Shown piece after piece: positions 55,983 to 64,000 of a stretch of 64,000 nt of DNA. A program made the translations under genes and the position numbers. Source of the stretch: Zizania palustris (Eukaryota; Streptophyta; Magnoliopsida; Poales; Poaceae); the NCBI GenBank assembly GCA_019279435.1, contig JAAALK010000286.1, positions 34,719,712-34,783,711 on the forward strand, read 5' to 3'. Below the pieces are notes generated by a model. It had not been told where the DNA came from. It was given only the letters and a program-made list of their open reading frames with translations, and made no database searches. The stretch's first letter is position 1, and every line of letters starts with the position of its first letter.

Positions 55983-56862
55983 GAAGCCTAGTGCAACGAA
56001 GCCTGCTATGGAGTGCTCTAGCGTGGGAACCCAACTATATTGACAATAGTGCGATGGGTCCGGCACGGGTAGTCGAAGCAGGGGTCCACCGAAGGGTGTT
56101 CTGGCAGCCTCCAAAACTAGTTTCATGGCTCCGTACACCTCCGGCGAAAGGGCTCCGATCATGAAAACCTGCAACAGAATAGAGATCAAGTGCCAATTCT
56201 TCCTAGAAACCGAATTTACTAAGTGTTGCAGTAGAGAAACGAAAGTAGCAATCTGTTACGTAAATTAACGGATGCTTCACAGGCGAAGTAATAAGGCGAT
56301 AGAAATATGTTACATAGATTAACAGGTATTTCACGAGCGAAGTAACAAGGATTACCACTATTCCGAAGTGGCCAGTGGAGGGATTCTAGGCAAACCCACG
56401 AAGGTTGTGCAGAAAGGTAAATAAAAGTAAAGTACGGTTCAAAGCTAGGGCTTTGTGGTTGAATTATGTCAGGGGGTTAATGAACTAGCCTCACCCCTAT
56501 ATTTATAGGGGCTAGTCTTCTTATCTCTAAAGTTAATCTGGTAGGATTCGGCCTAATCAAGTTTAGGGATAAAAACAACCAGAATCAAACTCAAACTCTA
56601 TCTCCGAAGCCAGCCCGAAGTGGGTCTTCGACAAGCCTGCCGAAGCCTGCTTTTCGGGCCGAAGCTTCGGCGAGGCAGGCCTCCGGAGGGCCTTCAGGCC
56701 GAAGCTAGCAGGCCACTAAAAGGCCTCCGAAGCCCAATGTTCGATGGGCCCTCGGCCCTGTATGGCTTCGGCCTAATCTAGGACTTGTGTATTTTTGGCC
56801 CAAATTACAAAAATTGATATTTTGACAATCTTGACCATTAATGCCATTTTTTGCTATCAACA
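55983..56862 (-). repeat. Element E 5' LTR, truncated (about 880 of ~1350 bp)
   Basis: Aligns with about 36041-36926 of the 3' LTR and has an intact start (TGTTGATAGC reading left from 56862) with a TATA box at 56500-56507. The remaining ~470 bp, including the LTR end and primer-binding site, are missing. The 13-bp direct repeat CCTAGTGCAACGA (55945-55957 and 55987-55999) lies at the junction. Confidence 0.88.
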
Positions 56863-57044
56863 AGAACAAATAAGAATATGGAGCGGATACAAATATATGG
56901 TTACGGATATTTATCAGAACAAGATAACAAATGTCCTCCAAATTCCCCATTTACATTTATTGAAGGTAAGAGGTACATTTAATGTTATCCCTTGCCACTA
57001 TCGCCATGGCGCTACGTCGTCATAGTCGTAGTTGTCGGCTCTAT
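56863..57044. other. Older flanking DNA right of element E
   Basis: Begins with AGAAC, the right target duplication of E. AT-rich, with CGGATA twice. No gene recognised. Continuity with 35467-35568 is implied by E's insertion. Confidence 0.5.
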
Positions 57045-58078
57045 TGATGCTAGAAATTGGTGAAGGCCCATACCAGTAAGGATGTGGTATGGTCAGCAGA
57101 AGTCAAAGGAGTCCAGTCAAAGTTGATCAAAGAACTCCGTTTGTTGCATGTAACCAGATATGAAGGAGATGATAGATATGAAGATGGAGATGAAAAAAAA
57201 TCGGTTACAATCGTAGTAGACGGCAAGTCTCTAGACTATAAATATGTATCTAATAGGTAAAAGAAAAGAAGACTACAACCATAAAAATACTCTCGGCGCA
57301 TCGCCACTCTTGTTAATTCAAGGTTAACTCCGGTGGGACTTGGCACCTGGAGTTGGGCTGCATCGTCTCGATCTTCGGTGAAGAGGAGAGTCCCGCCACC
57401 CTGGTGATTATATCGACTACGTTAGCATCGTCCAAGGCTATATCGATTCGATCTCTTGTGACACTAGATCGGTCGATGTTATCACTGGTTTATCTTGGTG
57501 TATCAGCTAGGTTTAAGGCTACATCGTTATGATCTCTTAAATCAAAGTAGATTAGGTATATTAGGGTAAGGCTTCATCTAAATAAATTTTGCCCGATGCG
57601 ATGAAGGATTGTTAAGTTATTCGTGATCTAGCAACTGTTTTGGTTAGGTCTGATCTTGATGTCAAGATGATTTAATAGTACGGATACATTATCTGGTGTT
57701 CTAAGCTTAGATTCTATCGGAGTAGAAGTCGATAGATTATCCTTTAATTCTACATTACATCTCTTTGACATCGGGGATTATCAATCAGCTTGAGCGTATA
57801 GTGCACTGCCTTCCCCGTCATTAGTCCGATGGTGTGGGTGTTGCGTGTTGGTCGATTGTTTAGTTATGCTCGGTGGTCCTTCGTCGATACTCGCGTATCG
57901 GTGTGCACCGTGTCCTTTGGCCCAATGGTTGAGCAGCGTTGCTACTAACCGTTTTGTTGTACCTTATCAGTTAAAAGGTCAAACTGATTGGCACGCTCAA
58001 AACCCCAAGAATTTAGGACTTGCACTGGAGTTAAGAAGATCTCTCAGGTCACATGTGTGACCAAAAATGACACCAACA
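57045..58078 (+). repeat. Probable LTR of element I (about 1034 bp)
   Basis: Candidate ends TGATGCTAG and CACCAACA. TATAAATA at 57238-57245, followed by a transcript-leader-like region with CGGCGCATCGCCACTC that resembles rice gypsy LTRs I know. Just after the end is TTTTTGGCATGCTAGGTGGGAC, the style of a primer-binding region. No second copy is in the window, so boundaries are tentative. A 67-codon ORF at 57057-57260 falls inside U3 and is not called. Confidence 0.5.
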
Positions 58079-58338
58079 CGCTTTTTGGCATGCTAGGTGG
58101 GACAACATTTAGATGAATCAACCATGCCGTGCAAAATTGACAACAGTAACATCATCTCGGTTACCTAGAAACATTAACCAATGAGCAAAGGGCAGAGGTA
58201 TAGGAGCACGTATAAAACTATCGAAAATTGTGCCTCGAGTCTTTCGGCATGACCCGATCTGGCCCCATCTAGAGAAATCCCTTAATGTTGTTGCGTGGGA
58301 ACGACGAGCCTATAGAGGGTACCCGTAGTGTGATTTGT
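58079..58338 (+). other. Probable start of element I internal region, cut by element G
   Basis: Primer-site-like TTTTTGGCATGCTAGGTGGG at 58081-58100 followed by 240 bp without a clear ORF. It ends where the next LTR (TGTCGGTAG) begins. Confidence 0.4.
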
Positions 58339-59084
58339 TGTCGGTAGAGGGGAGGAGTCACGACTATGAATTCGATGGTTACCCGGATCGAATGGGGAAG
58401 GACGCGGACCGATACAATAAGGGAACAGACACGGGAGAGTTTTTAGATAGGTTCGGGCCTCCAGAGGATAATAACCCTACTCCTATCTGTGTATGGATAA
58501 ATGGGGGGTGTTTGTATGGATCAATCCCTCAGTGTTGGTCTCAGCTAGTGGCGCTGCTCTTTTTGACGAGCGTGCGTGTGTGTTAGGATACTAGGATGTG
58601 TCCCAACATGTCCTTCTCAGGGCCTCCCCTAATCCTTTTATATGAAAAGGATTGAGGAGTTACAAGAATAATCATGACATTGATAGCCAGTAGAAACAGT
58701 CACATAACTACCAACATAACTACCTCTAAATGGCGCTAAGGGTTGCCATAGAGATGACAATACTGAGGGTAACCGTCAGCGTTGGTTGGAGATAACCGTT
58801 GGGCGGATGGCCCTAGTCTTACCGTTGGCTTCTCACCACTCGGGCACATTCGCTCCCGAGTGGGAGAGCAGGTGGTCGGGAAATCCTTCGTGGGCTGACC
58901 TGGCCAGTAGTCGGCGATCTGAGTAAAACCACTTGGTGGGGTACCGTGGATCATATCCTCGATAGCAGCCCCCGAGCTCTTTTCGGCATGCACCGTGCTT
59001 GAAGCGGGCGGGAAGAGCTCCATGTACCCTTGATGTAATCATGCTTTCGATCGGTGAACCGCCCAGGTGCAGCTACCAAGTGCA
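58339..59084 (-). repeat. Probable LTR of element G (about 746 bp)
   Basis: On the minus strand it starts near TGCACTTGG at 59084, after the purine tract TTAGGGGC, and ends CTACCGACA at 58339. A minus-strand TATA box CATATAAAAGG lies near 58634-58646. The antisense gene starts on the other side of the purine tract, exactly as in A and B, so this should be the 3' LTR of an element whose remainder lies to the right. Confidence 0.6.
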
Positions 59085-59570
59085 GCCCCTAAGGCTGAAG
59101 TTCCTTTGGAGAATGAGCTTCAATCTCAAATCATCTTATTTGGGGGAGTTACCATTGGACTAGTTGATTTTGAAACACTGCGGCCTCGCTACGGGCGAAA
59201 GTTACCGTGCGGGGAGATGGTAGTTGGCGATGTTGCTTCACTTGATTTTTGCTTGCTTAATTTTCTTGAGCACGGATTAGGACCTCCTGAGAGATCCTTG
59301 GGAATAGTGTCGGCACGATTGATGGCAAAAAGGTGCTTCTCCAAACCGTCCGCTTTGGCAGTCATGACGCTTTGGGACGTGGAACCACCGGGGGGAAAGT
59401 TATAAGTAACTTTCCCCGGTGCTCTTGGAAGTAGTACTCCATCTTTTGCTTCATCTTCTAATCTCCTAGCGCATCACAAAAGCTTCTGGCACTGCAACTG
59501 CATGGTTTGCTATCGCAAAGCTCGGCGACTATTCATCCTGAAACCTTTGGCAAGGGCACCTAGGACTCCA
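59085..59570. other. Element G spacer with a strong hairpin
   Basis: Upstream region of the antisense gene. Contains a 10-bp perfect inverted repeat GGGGAAAGTT / AACTTTCCCC with a 6-nt loop at 59392-59417. A 112-codon ORF (59067-59405) overlaps the LTR edge and has no recognisable domain. Confidence 0.45.
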
Positions 59571-62298
59571 ATGGTGATGAGCACTCCTCGTAAGCCAGTG
59601 AACCGCCTGGAAGAGTTCCGTGTCTCCTCCATGAGAGAAGAAGCGGTGCAGGCACTAGAGGATTAGGGCGATATCCCACCGAAGGCCATCTCATCGTGGC
59701 GAGTGGCCAGCGGCGAGACATTTTCATCCCCGGACACCAACGAGATTGTGGTCTCCGACTCCTTTCTTTGTGGCTTCGGGTTGCCGGTGCATCCTTTCCT
59801 CCAAGGTGTTCGTCATTATTACGATATCTCTCACTGGAATCTGAATCCCAACTCCATTCTTCATCTTGTGATCTTTGTCGAGTTGTGTGAATCTTTTCTA
59901 GGGATCGGTCCCTGTTTCAATATTTTCCTCCACTTCTTCTACTTGAGACCTCTTCAGAGCAAAGTGGTTGGTGGATGCGGGCTTTAGCTTCGTGATTGGA
60001 AGGCGGCAGAGTACATATCTGTCCCCCTCCCTTCTTCAAACAAGGGGTGGCACTCAGGTTGATTTTATGTGGCCAACCATGAGCCATCCCTTTCTCCGGA
60101 GATTGATCAGGTGTCACTGGTGACTGCCGCCTGGACTGACCGGTGTCCAATCGAGGAGCAGGGGCAAGTTGACAAGCTGGTGACTTTGGTCTATCATCTC
60201 TGAGAGAGGGGTATCTCTGTCTTCCATGTTGTGCTCAGCTTCTTGGTTCGTCGAGTAGCGTCACTGAAGCAGCGGATCCACTCGAGGTATGAGTTCACGG
60301 GTCTCGACGATCCGACCAGGGAGTCGGCTGAGGGGTTGCCATTGGAGGAGTAGGTGGTGAGGGCGCGAAGCATCTTCAACAGCAAGGTTGATGCCCAAAG
60401 CACCACCCGTTGCCACCCCTTCCGCCCCAACTATCCTCGACCAGAGGTAATGTTTTTTCCTTCTGTTTCTTCATCACCAGAAGTTGTGATTGATCTCTAG
60501 GTCTTGAATGTGATCTTGTGCAGAGTCTGGTCGCTTTCATCTCACTCGCTCCACTTCTAGAGCACCCATACCCTGTTAGGCAGAAGCGCGCTGGGCCGGA
60601 CGGCGATGCACCCGGCCTGAAGAGGAAAAGCAAGGAGGCTTTCTCCCCCTCGGCGAGGAAGGCGAAGAAGCAGGTGGTGACTCTGCCAAGCTGTCGTGTG
60701 ACTCGGAGTGCTGCCCAACTAGAGGTGAGGCAGAGGCAGGCTGAGGGGCCTCCAAAGATCCCTTCATCTCCGGGAGCTGACTCGGACACCTCCAAGAAAG
60801 TGCCCGGGGCTGCTGAGGTCGTGACATCATCGTCCTCGACATCTACTCCGCCTCTATCACCACGCCACTCGGCTCCACGAACCGACTTTTCTTCTGATGT
60901 AGGGCCTAGCTCGCGGATGAGGAAGGCGGTGTTCCAGTTGTTGGAGTTGTGAGGACATTTTGTTGATGTAGTCGATCCTCCCGAACTTCTCTTTGTGATC
61001 ACCGTCATATCTTTTGCTTGACGGGGTCAGAGGATCCCTTTTCCTGACCCAAGCCCGGTCGAGATGACCGGTGTCGTTGAACTGACCACCACCATTGTGG
61101 TCTATACAGAACCACTGGGGTCACATGAGGGTGGGCCAGGCGTGGTGGGGTCCCAACATTCTTCGTCTAGAAGGTCTGAGGGCCCACTGACGACCGCTGG
61201 GGCAGTCGCAGCAGAGCCTACCGTGCCAAGGGAAGACCTCTCTGCTCCTCTTGCTACAGTAGAGCCGGTGCCACCACCTCCTAGGCGTGCTCCTGCTCGG
61301 CGATGGTCGGTGACCATAGCTGGGCGATTGAAGTCGATCGAGCATCACAACTAGAAGACGATGGTGAGTTTTCTTGCAAAAAAGGTTTGCGTACCATGGC
61401 ACACATATTAACTCGGGTATTCGCGTAGGACGCAACTCTTGAAAAAAGAGAGTGGATGGACGCCAGGGTCGTCGAGCTGTCTTAGAAGGACAATGAGCTG
61501 CAGCAGCTGGAGGAGGAGAATGATGGTCTCCGAGTGGAACTTCGCGTCCTTCACGAGCAGTTTGGCCTCTAGGCCCTTGGTATGTATTAATTTTTCCTTT
61601 AATACTCTTATCGACAGATCTAGAGCATAATTCTTTTTTGTCCTCGTAGAGCTGTCGGTGTCGAGTGAGCATCTGGATACAGCTCTCGGCTAGGCGCAGC
61701 GTTCAACAGATGCTTCGGTGGCCGAGAGGGACATTGTTTCCGCCGAGTTGGGGAAGTTGAAGAAGCAGCTCACCAAGTCTGAGGCTACGGCCCAAAAATG
61801 GCGCAGTGAGTACAAAAGTATGGGCTTCTTCTGAGCTCTTTTTCTCCCAAGACGAATTCCATCAATTTATCTTGAGAATTCTGCTTTGCTCTACAGGGAT
61901 CCATTATCGGATGACCGCTCAATTCAAAGACCTAGAGCAACGACTGGTGAGCACCTAGAGGCAGTTGGATGCCTATCAGACATGCGCGGAGGCGATGATC
62001 CAGGTGGTTGATGATGAGCCCCCGAGCACTCAGTGGTCCGCAAACGAGTCATTTTCTCAGTTGGATGGTGCTGAAGCAGTCGGCTCGAGACTTCGTGAAG
62101 ACGGCGGATACTCATGTGTTGGGGGTCGTCCAAGCGCTGTACCCAACCATCCGACTGGATCTTGTCCAAGCGGGGTGGCTAGCGCATTATAGTGAAACCG
62201 ACGCCCAGCGAGCTTATGCCGAGGTCGAGGAAGCGGTCGATGCCTTAACTGCTGACATCGAGTATTATCCTCCTGCTCCTCCTGCACCTACCGAGTGA
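59571..62298 (+). pseudogene. Element G antisense gene: PF04195-like and coiled-coil protein (broken)
   Basis: A likely start at ATG 59571 (MVMSTPRKPVNRLEEF) leads to the domain resembling the putative gypsy-type transposon family (CGFGLPVHPFLQGVRHYYDI, then NSILHLVIFVELCESFLGI, 59760-59900). Probable introns with GT..AG borders follow: CCAGAG|GTAATG (60446) to GTGCAG (60523), ATG|GTGAGT (61363) to GCGTAG near 61429, and two more near 61580-61650 and 61817-61896. The middle is Pro/Ser-rich with a basic KRKSKEAFSPSARKAKK patch (nuclear-localisation-like), then a coiled coil, ending YPPAPPAPTE. Stops are frequent. The domain order matches A, B and C. Confidence 0.78.
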
Positions 62299-62526
62299 CA
62301 AAAATATGTGTGACATATTTGCAAGACATGTAATATGATGTTGCATGGTCACTTTTGTTATTTTTGTATGAAATCTGACTGGTTGTGATCATTCGGCCAT
62401 GGTGCTAGCTCGTTAGCACATGGATAACATATGGCGCATACACACTTTTTGAACTACACCATTATAGGTTGCGTGAACCACAGGGATCAGTTGGCAGAGG
62501 CAACTCTTCAGGAACCCGATCGACCC

Positions 62527-62800
62527 GACTCAACTAGAGCTGATTGTGGATACAGATTGAGTGACCGTAAAATCCCGTAGAGGAGATTGCCAAAAGAGGG
62601 CAGTCATTAAGCATCCCGGGGAGGTCTTCACTGACTCAGTTAGAGCTGATCATGGATATATAGTAGGAAGACCGTGGTAGGTCCTAGGGGGGATTCTTAA
62701 GAGCCACAAATTTGTTAAGCACTTGGGAGTAGAGGGAACCTCCAATGACTTAGCCAAAGCGGATCATGGGTTTAGAGTGGGAGAAAGCCTCTACTGCCCC
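62527..62800. repeat. Diverged ~110-bp tandem repeat, 2.5 units
   Basis: Units starting at 62527, 62634 and 62747 share GACTCAnnTAGAGCTGAT, a GGATA block and AAGCAnnCGGGAG-like words. It lies just past the antisense gene stop, as in A, B and C. Confidence 0.65.
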
Positions 62801-63003
62801 GATAATGGTGCTTATAAGTAAACAAATCTCAAATTTGAATGATGTATCAAAGTGAAATTTCAAGTATGGAGAGTTGGAGACTTATCTTTGCATCCCCGGG
62901 CTGTGGCGGTGGTGGGATTGTTAAATCCCACGAATTCCATTTGGCGGAATCCGGTGGAGAAAATTATGGCAAATCCATAAATGGCGCTGAGGCGATGTGC
63001 ACG
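62801..63003. other. Spacer without recognised gene
   Basis: No ORF or repeat supported. Confidence 0.4.
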
Positions 63004-63726
63004 TCAGGCAGCAGACCCTTGTTGCATGGCAGGGGATAAGCACTGGTGGTATGTGGGGACAGCCGATTTGGAGTGATCCATATGGAACTCCATCAGAAAA
63101 AGAGGAGAAATGTCAGCTACTTCGGCTGTATAAACATTGAGCCACAATTGCAAAAACCACCAAGGCCCATCGAAGTGGTCGATAGGCACACTAGCCGATA
63201 ACCTGGACGATACTTGATGAAGAAGGTAATAGGTGGCGCCAAGGAGGTATCGTCCAAGGGGGATTTTCCTTTTGGCAGCAAGCTGCTCCGCCAGAAATTG
63301 GAGATGGGCAGTCGGACCCAGAGTGGATCCATAGAACACAAACCACTCCAACCAAAGGTTAAGGAAGGCTACGTGTTCTTCGATATCAATGGGGTCAGTC
63401 TTCTTGTTGTGCTTCATAATGTACTTGCCCCAATCACCGGTGGATTTTACACCAAGACGATGAGTCGCCTTGGAGCGGAAAGAAAGAGGATTGCAAGGGG
63501 AGGTGATGTCAAGGAAGGTCAAAGAAAGAACATCCAACAAGGAAGGGGTCATTGGACCATTACCAAAAATAAAATCATTAAAGGTATCGGACCAAAAATA
63601 GCAAGTGGTAGTGAGGAGCGACTTGTTCTTGTAGGGTTTAGCGAGGGAAAGGCCGATCCAGTGGTCAATACCGATTTCCTCCCAGAACGGACACTTGACG
63701 GTCGATACCCTAAGGTACCAATCACG
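63004..63726 (-). pseudogene. Plant mobile domain (PMD) protein fragment
   Basis: Open from 63726 to the stop at 63004, with no early ATG; the first ATG is at 63552 and a TAG lies in frame at 63727-63729. Residues such as CPFWEEIGIDHWIG, then FLNLWLEWFVFYGS, LAEQLAAKRKIPLGRYLLG and the Trp-rich FDGPWWFLQLWLNVY fit the plant mobile domain (PF10536), found in plant transposon-borne proteins and in the MAIN/MAIL1 family. The short length and missing N-terminus suggest a transposon-derived fragment rather than a host gene. It occupies the place where G's integrase would be expected. Confidence 0.65.
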
Positions 63727-64000
63727 CTAGCTAGGGAGAGGGGAAGGAAAAACCCTAAAGCTAAGGTACCAATCAGAAGAAAGCATGTAATCGTGTTTGA
63801 AGGGGATCTAATTGGTTTCCGCGTTGATGATATCGACGAGATCGGGATTACCCATCAGACCTCGAAAGTGATGAGTGGCATGGTTAGAAATAGGGATCAA
63901 AACTTGGTTCCACGTGTTCTACAAAAAGAAATGAGGAAGATGATAAGAAATGGAAGGAAATGAAGAAAAATAGCGGACAAATAAAAGACCGAAGAATGAA

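Larger units (their letters stand above)
35569..56862 (-). mobile_element. Element E: Ty3/gypsy of the D family, minus strand, split by copia element F
   Basis: Right to left: truncated 5' LTR, gag, [element F], gag end, protease, RT, dual RNase H, integrase, polypurine tract, 3' LTR. Protein and LTR similarity to D is high throughout. Removing F restores the gag reading frame across the junction (DKDPFP then MNTVDLDEKKVLIQ). Both outer ends are LTR ends and the flanks carry a one-mismatch 5-bp duplication, so the two ends belong to one insertion. Confidence 0.93.
58339..64000 (-). mobile_element. Element G: Tat-type Ty3/gypsy remnant, minus strand, continues beyond window
   Basis: LTR (58339-59084), purine tract, antisense gene (59571-62298) and tandem repeats (62527-62800) follow the order of A, B and C in mirror image. 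Instead of integrase, the next recognisable coding sequence is a plant-mobile-domain ORF on the minus strand, so the right limit is uncertain. Confidence 0.55.

Noticed and set aside
57057..57260. 67-codon ORF with acidic and Lys-rich residues
   Set aside because: It falls within U3 of a probable LTR and overlaps its TATA box; no recognised family.
60518..60952. Host nuclear protein gene suggested by a basic KRKSKEAF..KKAK-type patch
   Set aside because: The stretch is an exon of the antisense gene of element G, between the PF04195-like domain and the coiled coil.
63214..63963. 249-codon plus-strand ORF at the right edge
   Set aside because: It lies opposite the PMD frame, has no recognisable domain, and the minus frame shows clear family residues.
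1..64000. Host genes, tRNA or rRNA
   Set aside because: I found no region with host-like exons or RNA gene features; the tRNA-like words are retrotransposon primer-binding sites.

Overview
This window is plant nuclear DNA made almost entirely of nested LTR retrotransposons. I see no host gene, rRNA, tRNA or CRISPR array. The evidence for a plant is the dual-RNase H (Tat-lineage) Ty3/gypsy elements, a Ty1/copia element primed by initiator tRNA-Met, antisense genes resembling the putative gypsy-type transposon family (PF04195), and a plant mobile domain ORF. A monocot is plausible from the style of the right-hand elements, but this is weakly supported.

Layout from left to right. Element B (1-10116, + strand) is a decayed Tat-type gypsy whose 5' end lies outside the window. 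It sits inside the RT gene of element D. D's pol resumes at 10117-11024, is interrupted again by element A (11025-22670), continues at 22671-24929 and ends in a 3' LTR (25015-26347). A is a complete, very young relative of B: its LTRs differ only in one G-run, and the target duplication GCGAC is perfect. D itself interrupts the antisense gene of element C (- strand), whose remains run from 26348 to 35466 and end in a 5' LTR. After about 100 bp of AT-rich DNA comes element E (35569-56862, - strand), a sister of D. E is split in its gag by a full-length Ty1/copia element F (42723-54331, + strand). To the right are a probable LTR of element I (57045-58078, +) and element G (from 58339, - strand), which carries an LTR, another antisense gene and tandem repeats, followed by a plant-mobile-domain ORF.

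A, B, C and G share one plan: gag-pol on one strand and a second multi-exon gene on the opposite strand in the 3' part, with a tandem-repeat array at the end of the antisense gene. In A, B and C the array lies exactly where the two converging genes end; in G the sense-strand partner is not identified. In A the antisense gene reconstructs cleanly: five exons, four introns of 68-87 bp with GT..AG borders, 3423 coding bases (1141 codons including the stop), and its own TATA box. B keeps every splice border and the TATA box. The protein has a PF04195-like N-terminal region, a coiled coil and an acidic C-terminus. D and E lack this gene.

Nothing here looks functional as it stands. A has two single-base frameshifts in pol and one stop in the antisense gene. 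The other elements carry many stops, often of the kind made by C-to-T decay of Gln, Arg or Trp codons.
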